Positions 8,382 through 18,341 of a stretch of 64,000 nt of DNA are shown here, in pieces. The notes beneath the pieces were generated by a model. The model was not told where the DNA came from and searched no databases. It was given only the letters and a program-made list of their open reading frames with translations. Origin of the DNA: Cristatella mucedo (taxonomy: Eukaryota; Bryozoa; Phylactolaemata; Cristatellidae); the NCBI GenBank assembly GCA_009760855.2, contig WPIO01000034.1, positions 3,777,501 to 3,841,500 on the forward strand, written 5' to 3'. Numbering within the stretch: the stretch's first letter is position 1; every line of letters begins with the position of its first letter. A program made the position numbers and the translations under genes.

Positions 8382-8609
8382 CTATATATAAATACTACCA
8401 AGAATAGAATTTGCTAATATTTCATATTTTTCTATTTCATCATCTAAATCACACAATTTAAGTAACTTTTCTATTTCTGAATTAGATAGTTTACTAATAT
8501 AAGGATATACATCTTCTTTAGAATCAACATTAAATATTCTAATACAAATAAAATATGCACATTGTTTGATAGAATCATTAGATAAAATTATTAATATTCT
8601 TACATCCAT
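8382..8609 (-). CDS. member 2 of a tandem small-gene family
   Basis: 75 residues starting MDVRILIILS, a start shared with member 4 (MDVLRILS). The second half, YPYISKLSNSEIEKLLKLCD, matches members 1 and 3 in spacing (PD/NS-x-I-E-x-L-x-K-x-CD). The product is small and mostly hydrophobic/helical, with several cysteines. A run of TATATATA precedes the ATG. Intact. It may be an interaction or host-modulating protein, but nothing in the sequence proves this. Confidence 0.55.
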   Translation of the reverse strand: MDVRILIILSNDSIKQCAYFICIRIFNVDSKEDVYPYISKLSNSEIEKLLKLCDLDDEIEKYEILANSILGSIYI

Positions 8610-8627
8610 TATATATATAATAAAAAA

Positions 8628-8870
8628 TTAAAAATCATTTTGGAAAACTCTTGAGCAAATATTATCTAGCTTATTATTATAATCTTCTATTTTATCACAA
8701 ATATCACAAATTTTAATTAAATGTTCAATAGTTGAATCAGGTAACAAAGAAATAAAAGAAAATAGATTGTTAAGAATCTTAGATCCCCAAACTTTAAATC
8801 TTGTAGAACAAGCACTATTTGCAGTATTTTTTAGCTCTTTTACAACATAGAATCCTTGCAATTTTTTCAT
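8628..8870 (-). CDS. member 3 of a tandem small-gene family
   Basis: 80 residues, intact, with LPDSTIEHLIKICDICDKIE in the second half matching the family core. The N terminus (MKKLQGFYVVKELKN) differs from its sisters. The start follows a TATATAGGAAG motif (8,871-8,888). Function unknown. Confidence 0.55.
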   Translation of the reverse strand: MKKLQGFYVVKELKNTANSACSTRFKVWGSKILNNLFSFISLLPDSTIEHLIKICDICDKIEDYNNKLDNICSRVFQNDF

Positions 8871-8909
8871 ACATCTTCCTATATAAAGTTTAAAAATTGC
8901 TTAATAAAA

Positions 8910-9184
8910 TTAATTAATAAATACTCCTGTTTTTGTTTTTAGTGTTTTAGATTTTTTATTTGCCTCTTCAAGTATCTCATTTATCTTACTACGACTCTCC
9001 ATTAGTTTGTCACATGTATGACATATATCTATAAGAATACTAATATAAAACTATCAAGATCTGGAATGAGTTTATCTAGTGAATGTTTGACTATACGTTG
9101 ATCTTGACCTTTAAGTTTTTGAAGACAGATTTGTATTGCCATTTCTCTAGATTGTTCACAACTTAAAATTCTTAAGACATCCAT
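8910..9184 (-). pseudogene. member 4 of a tandem small-gene family, frameshifted
   Basis: Starts MDVLRILSCEQS at ATG 9,184, behind TATATAGAAA (9,185-9,196). After about 50 codons the frame is lost near 9,040; the shifted frame contains DICHTCDKL, aligned with the ICDICDKIE core of member 3, and ends at TAA 8,910-8,912. A decayed or recently broken paralogue. Confidence 0.5.
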
Positions 9185-9221
9185 TTTCTATATAAGAAAA
9201 GATAATTTTATTTAATTGAAA

Positions 9222-9473
9222 TTAAATCTCTTCGCTTTCTGAATTGTCTAATGATTCAAGAGACTCTTTTTTACCAAATAGAAGTCCTTCTAAATCTACC
9301 TCTTCATCTTCTGATTCAGATTCAGATTCTGTTTCAATGTAAGATGATTCTTCAGAAGTATAAGACTCGGATTCAGATTCGGTTTCCATTTGATAATCAG
9401 GGTCATCTATTGAATCCTCCGAATACTCTGACTCACTATCAGAACTAGTAATATCGATTTCTTTGGGATCCAT
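9222..9473 (-). CDS. acidic Ser/Glu-rich protein, 83 aa
   Basis: An intact low-complexity frame dominated by Glu, Ser and Asp (runs such as TESESESES), with a short hydrophobic patch LEGLLFGKK near residue 62. Such acidic tails occur in viral and nuclear chaperone-like proteins, but composition alone gives no function. The ATG follows TATAGG (9,474-9,483). The serine/acidic clusters are typical casein-kinase-2 sites. Confidence 0.5.
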   Translation of the reverse strand: MDPKEIDITSSDSESEYSEDSIDDPDYQMETESESESYTSEESSYIETESESESEDEEVDLEGLLFGKKESLESLDNSESEEI

Positions 9474-9497
9474 CCTATATTAGTAAAAATAATTTTT

Positions 9498-9650
9498 TTA
9501 ATATATATTTAATTTATCCATTGACTCGTATAGCTCTACTTCTTCTTGTATATAAACTAGTTTTTTATCATCTTGCTTTTTTGATTTATATGAAAATCTA
9601 CCTCTCTTTACTGGTAACGGTTTAGTATTTTCAATCTTTCTTTTCGGCAT
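9498..9650 (-). CDS. small basic protein, 50 aa
   Basis: A 50-residue frame from ATG 9,650 to TAA 9,498-9,500, starting MPKRKIENTK with a basic nuclear-localisation-like patch and ending acidic. The ATG follows a TATAG motif (9,651-9,660) and lies inside the last codons of the polymerase gene in another frame. The overlap and the motif together support a real small gene. Function unknown. Confidence 0.45.
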   Translation of the reverse strand: MPKRKIENTKPLPVKRGRFSYKSKKQDDKKLVYIQEEVELYESMDKLNIY

Positions 9651-9992
9651 CTATACTAATATTACAAGTTTTACAGTGGCCTGCACACTCTTTTATCCTA
9701 TAATGACCGTAAGAATAACTATGAATTCCATAGTCTAACCAATACCTTTTAAAGTCAAATGCTGATAGTGCTTTTTTAGATTGTGTTATAGTAAAATTTG
9801 ATGGTTTCTAGATTGAAATCTTGATTGATTGCACTAAACATCAAAACCAGTTTTAAGACAACCAACATAATCAGAATGAGTCAAACACTTCTTTACTACA
9901 TCTTTCTTTGTTCCTTTTGCTTTTTGACTGCAGATTTAACTTCTATTCCTTTATCTTTCTTTATAGCTATCTGCATTGAATAAAGTTTTGGT
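9631..9992 (-). pseudogene. polB: DNA polymerase B, C-terminal end, cut off by the LINE
   Basis: The minus strand next to the LINE encodes the thumb/C-terminal end of the same polymerase as 12,044-15,681: KLYSMQ directly at the junction, then a Lys-rich stretch, then (after frameshifts near 9,900-9,930 and a TAG near 9,806) ALSAFDFKRYW and a GIHSYSYGHY segment typical of the end of Maverick-type polymerases. It runs out at TGA 9,631-9,633, overlapping the start of the small basic gene. The match of both halves at the LINE edges shows that they were one gene before the insertion. Confidence 0.8.
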
Positions 9993-12044
9993 TTATAAAA
10001 ACATTGTTGAATCACAGATGCACAATCCAAAAATACTAATGTCGACGATCAACCATCTCCTCAACCGTTCCCAGATTAGCTCCTTACCTGATGATCCTTG
10101 AGATGATCTAGCTGATCGCTTCTCTCGATTCTTTGTGCAGAAGATAGACAAGATCAGGGAATCCATCCCTGCGATGACAACGTCTCCACTAGAATGCTGT
10201 TCCCCGATTCCTGGCTGCACCTCAATGTCTACATTTAAGCAGGTCACTAGTGATCTAGTCCTGAAGTTCGTATCTCAATCGAAGAAGACAACAAGTCCTC
10301 TGGACCCTATTCCCACTGCCTTGCTCATACGTTGCATTGATCTGCTGCTGCCATGCATAACTAACAACATTAATATGTCATTGGCCTCAGGTCATGTCCC
10401 AGCACCTTTCAAAAAAGCTGTAGTCAGGCCACTTCTCAAGAAAGCGACACTCGACCAAGAGAACTTGAGCAACTACCGCCCAGTCTCCCTTCTACCATTC
10501 CTATCAAAGACACTGGAACGGGTCGTGGCGGACCAGCTAAACTCATATCGAAACCTCACACCTAGTAAGTTCCGGTCTGGCTTTAGAGCTAATCGCTCCA
10601 CAGAGTCAGCATTGCTTAGGGTATGCAACGACTTACTTAGGAATGCAGACATTGGTAGAGTGTCTCTGCTTGATTTGCTTGATCTTTCGGCAGCTTTTGA
10701 TACCATCGACCACAAAGTTCTTCTAGAGCGCCTCTCATCTCGCCTGGGCATCACTGGCACTGCTCTGCAATGGTTCACGTTCTATCTCAGTGGCAGACTC
10801 CAGAGTATTGACGTGAATGGACAAAGATCATCTGAGGTACCTCTGAAATATGGCGTACCTCAGGGCTCCGTGCTAGGTCTGGTTCTTTTCACGGTTTATA
10901 CTCTGCCTCTTGCTGATGGGATTGCCAAGCACAATCTAAGCTTTCACTTCTATGCGGATGACACTCAGTTGTACCTTTGCTTTGATCCCTCCCAGCCTTC
11001 GAGCATCTCAAATTCTCTCAACTCACTTGCTGCATGCGTTGATGACATTTGCACACGGATGGCAGCAAATTTTCTTAAATAGAACGATGATAAAACTAAC
11101 TTACTAGTTATGGACAAACCCAGTGTGATTCAGAAATTGGAAAGGCTGATGCTCAAAATCAGCTCTGCCAGCACATCTCCTGTTGAATCTACACGAAATC
11201 TAGGTGTCATGTTCCAAAGCGACCTCTCGTTAGACGACCATATCAGCTCCACAGTCAAATCCGCCTATTTTCAGCTTCATAACATTGCTAAAATTCGGGC
11301 TTGTTTAGATAAAGATACCACTTCTAAGTTGGTCCATGCATTCGTGACATCTCGTCTCGACTTCTGCAACTCACTGCTTACTGGCCTACCAGCATGTGCG
11401 ATCAGGCGATTGCAGCTGGTGCAAAACTCGGCAGCTAGACTTGTCTGCCGTGAGCGTCGCAGTTGCCACATTACTCCACTTCTCGCCAACCTGCACTGGC
11501 TACCAGTCAAGCAACGGATTGACTTTAAGGTTTTGTCGCTCACTTTTAGGTCCCTTCATTCTATGGCTCCAGTCTATCTGTCAGATATACTACCCCATCA
11601 GGCCAAGCATCGTACCACCCGTTTTTCGGAATCCAACAGTCTAGAAATACCTCGTACAAACCTCAAATCCTTTGGAGACCGTGCATTTAGTTCGTATGCT
11701 CCCAAAGCCTGGAACTCCCTCCCGACCTGCGTCAGAACATCCCCTGACCTGACCACATTTAAAGGGAACCTAAAAACACACCTATTTAGGACAGCATTTA
11801 GTGGGTCCCTGTGATTCGTCCTTCACGTGCCTATGCGTGCTGACACTGTGCATGCTGCCACTAACCACATTTGCATGCTGACCCTGTGCATTTCACCCCT
11901 AACCATGTTATTCATTTCGTTTGTTTTTCAAGCATGATTTTACTTACCATTCAATTGCATTTCACTTTACAGCAAATGTAAAGCGCCTAGAGAGAGATTA
12001 AGTTCTCTGAGGGCGCTTTATCAAGTGAATTATTATTATTATTA
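9993..12044 (+). mobile_element. L2-A LINE, 5'-truncated, inserted in the polymerase gene
   Basis: A non-LTR retrotransposon of the L2/CR1 group. Reverse-transcriptase motifs include NYRPVSLLP, LDLSAAFDTIDH, YGVPQGSVLG and FYADDTQLY (frame 10,135-11,082), then the C-terminal region (11,110-11,814). TAG at 11,080-11,082 breaks the frame; the copy at 56,415-57,614 is open there. The 5' end, including the endonuclease, is missing. The 3' end has the family stem (GCGCCT...AGGGCGC, 11,983-12,017) and an (ATT)n tail. TTGGT at 9,988-9,992 and 12,045-12,049 is a likely short target duplication. Polymerase coding sequence abuts both ends. Confidence 0.93.
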
Positions 12045-15000
12045 TTGGTCTTAAGAAAACTCCCTCACCAAGTACTATTGATTTTTCAATCATATCATCT
12101 TTTTCATCTCTAATGAAATCTTTTGTTCTTAGATCTACTGAATATTTTTCACACATTTCATCCTTGAATTTGCCTAGACTTCCCTTATTAGCAGGTATAA
12201 TCTTTTCTGCTCCTTCTACTTTCCATATACCTTGATTCTTAGGATAACCAGACAAATCTAGGTAATCTAAATTTTTTTCAAAGTCTCTATAAACATTATC
12301 AGTATTTATTTGCATTACCAAAGAATCAGTGTCAGTATAAACAAGTGTTACTTTATCATTGTAATAATCTTTTATTGTGTTATAATAGAAATCCTGCATT
12401 ATTAGTTTTGAAATATCTAGAATTGTAAAACCTCAATAAATAGATTTATCAAGACAGATCTCTGCTTTCGTTGTTTCAACTCCAACTAAATCTCGATTAA
12501 ACAATTTTCTATCTTTAAACCTTGCGCTCATTACTCTTTTATCTGAAACTGCAATATCCTTATCATATTTTAGATCAAACAATTCAATGTTTACTCGTTC
12601 TCTAACATTTTCCATTGTCTTTCCAAAGAATGGATCGTTTTTGAGTTTATAATATTCCTTTTCAAACTCGTCCTTTGCTACTTTTATTCTTTCAGTCTTA
12701 TTAACTATATATCCACTCAACCATCTACTTTGTGTAAAAAGCATTACTCTATGGATCTTTGTTAATACATATCCTCTTTCAATTGCAAGTTGTAGATTTC
12801 TATAATGGATAACATATTTAACTCTAGGTTCTAGATCAACATTCAGTTTTTCAACTTTCGTTTCACATTCATCTATTTTCTTCTTATCATCCCTTAACAA
12901 CGTTTTCTTTTGATATTCAGAGTATTCTTCAACACCCACTTTTCTCCTAATTGGTAGAATAGGACAATCAGTGTGAGTGTCGTGTAGTTCTTCTGAGCAG
13001 TGCGTATCCACTTCAAAAGCATAACCAGTTTCTGCATCCTCTTTTAATGATAATATCTTTTTAGTTGTAATCTTCTTTATTTGTTTACTATCTAAAAACT
13101 TGAAATTAGAAATTGGAAGTGGCTGTGTCATTGCTGTAGCATATAATGAATTTGCATCAACGTAAAGTAACCAACTCTTTTCTTTAGTACTATCATAATT
13201 AGAAGCCATTTCATTGTTTGCTTTGACATATATCTACATGATGCTTGCGTTATTCATCCTCTTATTGCACTTTCAAAGAAGTCAAAATGTTCAAAGTTTG
13301 TTAATAAATCTAATTTAACCTTTGAAAATCTCAAACCTGCAGACCAAGTTAAACCTGGTGCTGTAAGGAAATTGGCAGGATCTAAACCATCAATTTTCTT
13401 TGATAAATGTCTAAAATGTTGAAATACATCTGCAAGTAGAAGGACATCCATAGTTAGATAAATATAGCTATACTTTTCTAATGTATCTTCTGTGCTTGGA
13501 TCTATTTTTTTCATCAATGCCCAAACTTTCTTAACACGATCATAATCTTTTTCATCTATGTTTGCATCATTTAATGTGCTATAAAAACTTTTAAGTGGGC
13601 GTAGTGACTTTTCATCTAGTTTTGAAAATGAGTCTATATACTCATAGGGCAATATACCTTTTTCTTTTAATAGATTGAATTCATTATCATCCAACCTTGA
13701 AAAGTATTTTCTTGTTTGTTCTAATGGTTTTCATTATTTAACAACATAATTTACAAGATCTGCTAAACCTTTTTGCAACATTTGTAAAGAGTCTTTAAAA
13801 CTAAGTGAGCCAATTTCAATGTTTAAATATTTCTCCATGTTATTGGCAATGACTTTTTTATCTAGTTTTAAATCTTGAAACTCCTGTACTAATAAATGTG
13901 AGTCATAACCTTTTAAGTAGTGAGTAAATATTGGAAGCTTAAACTTCTTAGGATTAATGCTGAGATTTACGTTGCAAGCATTATACCCCTATAATTTCCT
14001 GTTAAATGACAATGATCTAAAACTGTATCTCCATCTAAATCTAAATCGCAAATATGACAAGCAGTTGCATTCTCAAAATCTTTTTTGTCTTCTTCCTTAA
14101 AATTACTATGATCAAACTTTTCATATTTATCAAGAATAGGTTTCATTTAATTTTTTTATTGTTTCAACTTCTTCTAACAAACTTTTTAATAGATCTCTAA
14201 CATTATTTGAACCATTGAATAATTTAAATGTTCTTTTTTTTCTTCATAACCAATAATAGTATAAGCAGATGAATAAGGAATATGCTTTTGAAAAGTGCCT
14301 TGTGGAGTAGTAGGATATTCTTTATCTGTTTTTCTAACGCTTGTAAGTAAGCATTCAAAGTCTGCATAAGCAACATAAGGACATCATAACTTTTTATCAT
14401 AATCTCTAAAATAACATTTATCTCCTTTTTTACTATTTGCTATCACTTGGCATCCTTATCCTAGATTTGCCATCATTTCCACGTTTGCATGCATCAACAC
14501 GTGACTCTAGTTTTTCTTTAGAGTAAAATCTACACAAACATCTTTTACAAGTAAGCTGTATTCCATATCCTTTGCTACTTCTACACAATCCATTGAAGTT
14601 TTTAATAATTACATAATGAAAGTTGCTTTTGTTTGGAGGGCTATACAAAAGAAGATCTACATGCCTCTCTTTCTCTTCTTAAACTACTATAAGTGGAGTA
14701 AGAATTGTATTACCATATTCGTAAACATTAATAGCTATGTTAAATAATTCAGCTAAATGAGGAATATCAACAAAATTTAATGCGTTTGAAGGATAATTTT
14801 CTTTAACGTTGAACAAATCTTCTATTCTCTTTAGATGCTGTGAACATTTCTCATGTAGTATTTCCTTTAAATCAGCCATAGATTCTGGATGGTTATCTCT
14901 CCAGTGAAGAAACCTTAACACACACCATAAAGCACAACAATTATCTGATTCATTCTTTATATTAATTGTTGATCTCTTCTTTTCTAATCCTTCTGGCATT

Positions 15001-15681
15001 GGTAAGTAACTACCGCCGAATTTGGGTCGAAAATAAGAAAACTTTGCATAAATAGCATTAACTCTAACTATAATCCAATTAGAACCTCTTTCTAACCATT
15101 CCTCTACTTTCTTTTTAAAAGCTGCAAATTGTGTTCTAATTATTCTATCAATATCTAAAACTCTATTTATTTTTAAATTTTGTTATTCCTGCAAATGGTT
15201 GGTAATTATAAGCACCACTTTCTGAAGCTAAAATAGGTGAAATAACAAGGGTCATTTTTAAGTCACTCTTGTTTTTAAGTAATTCTTTTATAACTAATTT
15301 AAGTTCTGCTCCAATCTTATCATATATTACATCAAAATCAATTACGTTCTTATCTAGTCCAATGTATTCATAACCTAAGAATTTACCATCAGAAGATTTT
15401 CCTAAAAACCAACCTGTTTCCTGTATCTTCATAAGCCTCATGGACTCTTTATCGAAAGACCATCTACTTTTAGACTTAGTGGTTTTCTTATCAATAGGAT
15501 TATCTAGTTTTATAGTTGTTGGTGAACTTAGAGTTGCAATCAATGCATCTACACTGTCTTTTGAGAAAGGATATTTTGGAAGAAGACCTGTACGTTTTCT
15601 TACCTCTTCTCTAATACGTTTTGCATGATCGCTAAATTTTTCTCCCTCCTGTCGCATAAAGTTATCAATGTTTTGAGACAT
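12044..15681 (-). pseudogene. polB: protein-primed-type family B DNA polymerase of a Maverick/adintovirus-like element, broken
   Basis: Replication enzyme of the element. From the N terminus: an extension (15,166-15,681); a SNWIIVRVNAIY/INIKN region; a cysteine finger (CKRC...C, about 14,480-14,560); exonuclease I YADFE (14,354-14,368); a zinc/HNH-like CHICD...DHCHLTGNYRG insert (about 13,990-14,080); exonuclease II YDSHLL; motif A DANSLY (about 13,150); motif B region FFGKTMENVR; motif C YTDTDSL (about 12,330). This order is diagnostic of PF03175-type Maverick polymerases. Breaks: frameshifts near 15,163, 14,433, 14,225, 14,150, 13,985 and 13,230; stops at 14,679-14,681 (TAA), 14,384-14,386, 13,731-13,736 (TGA plus TAA), 13,254-13,256 and 12,433-12,435 (TGA); and the LINE at 12,044. 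The start at 15,681 is preferred over 15,699 because a TATATA motif (15,682-15,692) sits directly before it. Confidence 0.95.
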
Positions 15682-15692
15682 GTATATAAAGA
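15682..15692 (-). promoter_or_regulatory. TATA-type start motif of the polymerase gene
   Basis: TTTATATAC directly before the ATG at 15,681. It belongs to the TATAG(A/G)-type motif found directly upstream of at least a dozen genes of the element (for example 1,228-1,238, 2,232-2,242, 3,593-3,603, 7,615-7,627, 9,185-9,196). Confidence 0.55.
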
Positions 15693-15781
15693 TAGACACA
15701 ATTTATTTAATTAAATATTTAATTAATTTCAATTATATTTTACTCTTATATAGTCACATCAACCTAAACAACTCTTAGTAG

Positions 15782-15946
15782 ATATAAAATGAAGGGTATG
15801 GAGAATAGGGTCTCGAGGATGACGGCAGCCATTAAATAAATCGGACGAAGATAATCGAACGGAGTGAGATTATTATATGAGGACGATTTATTTAATTGAT
15901 GACGTCATTCGATCGAGCCCTAGGCTACATGCCATTCATTTTATAT
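15782..15946. repeat. 165-base imperfect palindrome at the element boundary
   Basis: The first about 62 bases pair with the last about 63. Perfect blocks include ATATAAAATGAA/TTCATTTTATAT at the outer ends and ATTAAATAAATCG (15,831-15,843) against CGATTTATTTAAT (15,884-15,896). The centre holds a smaller stem, ATAATC/GATTAT. The right arm contains TGACGTCA, the CREB/ATF consensus. It lies exactly where AT-rich viral sequence gives way to GC-rich DNA, so it may be a terminal structure of the element, a head-to-head joint of two ends, or an unrelated foldback element. Confidence 0.8.
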
Positions 15947-17328
15947 TTACTGACCGAACGGGTCTCTTCCGTGCGATCGATTTTTGGAGCTTCCGCTTCC
16001 GCTCGCTAGCGCTGGGGCGTGGCCCTCACTCTCGCGCCTCGGCCGTCCGTCTTAGCGGGGCGGCTCGTTGTTTGCACACGGCGATCGCTGTTCAAAGCTT
16101 GGGCACATTTTCTTATTTGCCGCTTGGGGCGGCGATGAGCGCGGCTCGTCCGAGATTCGCTCCGCCCCTGCTTAGCGACCGAGTGTCAACACAAGAGCAG
16201 CGACTGCCGCGTCGATGATGAGTCCCACGATGGTCAGAGAACGAGAGCGACGGATGGCGGACGGCGCGCCGTCGACCTTCGAGCGAGCTTGGCTAGCGAG
16301 CCTTGCCGAAGCAGCTGGCTGCTTGCCCTGCAAGAAAATCGGCAGGTGAGAGCTGCACGGCGGAGCGTGAGAGCGCTGCACGGCGGAGCGCGGCGGCGGC
16401 AGCAGCAGCCTGCTCCACGCGCTCGCTCTGAGCGGGCAAAGCCGGCGGCGGTGGCTGCGGCAGCAGGAGGCAGCGAAGGGCTGCAGCGGAGGACAGCAGA
16501 AGCGGACGGAAGCGGAAGGCGGTTGCGGGCGTCGCTGCAAAGCGCGACGGTCGCGCGGCGCCTCGAGAATGCCGCATGCTCGGGGGTGCGGAAGCAGCTC
16601 GATGGCTCCGTCCGATGCGGCAGCAGCGGGATGGCTCCGTCCGGTGCGGCAGCAGCGCGATGGCTCCGTCCGATGCGGCAGCAGCGAGATGGCTCCGTCC
16701 GATGCACGGGAGCAGCGCGATGGCTCCGTCCGATGCACGGGAGCGATGCACGTCCTCCCCCGCCGCGCCACCCAAGTTCCGGCGGCCCTTCGACGCCAGG
16801 CGTCTCGTGCCGAACGAGACGCCACGAGACGCCGCCGAGGCAGCGCGCGGAGCTGCCACTGCTGCTGCTGCAGCGGTGGCCGCTGCAAGCTGCATCTAAC
16901 AGTGGCTTTCCCGCAGCTAGCCAAGAGCTAGCTGCTAGCCAAGAGCTAGCCAAGAGCTAGCTGCAGCAGATGGTGCCACCCAGTGGCTGTAGGGTTTGCC
17001 CGTTCGCCATCAGTAGTTACGCACCCAGTGAAAGCACGTGCTCCAATTGGGCCGCCATTGGGGCCGCCAGCAGCAGCTCAAGCTGCTTAGCAGCTAAAGA
17101 GCGACGTCCAATAGCAAAGAGAAATGATGGAGCGCGTGGAGTATATACAGTCTCCAGCATGTGAAGATGCCTATATAGGCCTGGTTAAGATGAAGAATAT
17201 ACGTACAATTGTGGTCAAAGTAAGTCGACCAATGTCTGAGCATGCATCTGCTCTCCTTTTTTACTCTCTGTGCCTTTTTCAGAATCTGACCTTGAAAAAT
17301 ACCAGCGTGCTAGTTTTTTTGCAGTGAA

Positions 17329-17330
<2 letters not shown>
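15947..17330. other. GC-rich, CpG-rich stretch without supported gene
   Basis: Many overlapping open frames exist in all directions, but they follow from the high GC content and short repeats, share no homology I recognise, and contradict one another. It could be a CpG-island-like promoter region. Short copies of AGCTAGCCAAG cluster at 16,915-16,960. Confidence 0.5.
16601..16750 (+). repeat. tandem repeat of about 29 bp, five copies
   Basis: GATGGCTCCGTCCGATGC recurs five times at spacing 29-31 bases (starts at 16,601, 16,630, 16,659, 16,688 and 16,719 approximately). The unit is CG-rich and not a multiple of three, which argues against a protein repeat. Confidence 0.85.

Positions 17331-17418
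<88 letters not shown>
17331..17418 (+). repeat. (AG)n microsatellite
   Basis: 88 bases of uninterrupted AG dinucleotides. Confidence 0.99.
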
Positions 17419-17420
<2 letters not shown>

Positions 17421-17861
17421 CGTTCGAGGTGTGCTCACGTGATCTACCGTTTCATTTCCCTTTTTCAAATGGTCAATCTAGTGAGAACCAGTTGGGCTCC
17501 ATCACGTGGCCGAAGGCAAAGAAGCATTGCTCCTCTGAAGGTATTCTACCGTCCCTTCACTAGCTGTTCTGGAGCAATGCAGGAATGCAGCGCATCACCA
17601 GAGCGAGGCCTAAGTTTTGGGGTGCAGAATTGCTAGTTGGCTAAGTGGAGCTGCCTGCAGGCAGCCCATGAACGTTGAGCCCGCGGGAGCCGCCCCATTA
17701 AACGTCCAGCACCGTGTCAGCACTGTGTGCCTAGAATGGGACGCACGTCATTGCTAGATAGAGAGACGCGTCGCCATCCTTGAGCTGCGAGCGTGTCACT
17801 GCTCGCCGCAGCGGCGCCAAGAAAGTGAGCGACGAAGTGACGCTTCGCGGGGTGCCTAAAT

Positions 17862-17878
17862 AGGTCAAAGTGAGGTCA
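17862..17878 (+). promoter_or_regulatory. AGGTCA direct repeat with 5-base spacer (DR5)
   Basis: AGGTCA AAGTG AGGTCA is a perfect DR5, the classical retinoic-acid/nuclear-receptor element. The second copy of the local 22-bp duplication keeps only the first half-site intact. Function is not shown; no gene start is identified nearby. Confidence 0.35.
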
Positions 17879-18278
17879 ATTCGCCTAAATAGGTCAAAGT
17901 GAGGCCCTCGCTCTGGACAGAAACGACTGAACGCGGCTGAAGGGGCTGCAGACTCTGACGGATGGAAGGACTGTGCCGTTGCATAAGTTCGTGCGAGCGC
18001 AGGCGATTCGATATTTTGAGCTTTCATGCTCTCAGTATAGGGAGTGTAAGCAGGCATCGTCGCCGGTCATGGAGATTTGGCAGCTCCTGCCCAACCCCCT
18101 CCGTTAAGGAGTTATAAGAGGTGTTGTGCCCGGTTAGAAGGTTTGAAGTGGGGGTCGTGTCCGGTTAGGAATGAGGCCCACGGTAGACAAGCTATGCTTG
18201 CGAGAAGTGTCGGATTTAAGATTGAACTAGATGCACAGCGACATCGTCCGCCGGCGAATAGAGATTCGTTTGAATCTC

Positions 18279-18341
18279 CTAATCTTCTAATCCCCCAATC
18301 CCTAATCACCTTATCCCCTAATCGCCTAATCCCCTAATCGC
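18279..18341 (+). repeat. degenerate CCTAAT-type repeats
   Basis: About eight imperfect hexa- to octamers of the type CCCCTAATCG/CCTAATC in 60 bases. They resemble degenerate telomere-type (C-strand) repeats but match no exact telomeric unit. Confidence 0.5.

Noticed and set aside
9993-12044. Reverse-transcriptase frames as part of the virus-like element
   Set aside because: The same sequence recurs at 31,163 and 56,205 outside the element and splits the polymerase gene, so it is an inserted LINE.
16172-16960. Several long overlapping reading frames (200-250 codons) on both strands
   Set aside because: GC-rich repeat sequence leaves all frames open; the products are Arg/Ala/Ser-rich, mutually exclusive and contain the 29-bp repeat in different registers.
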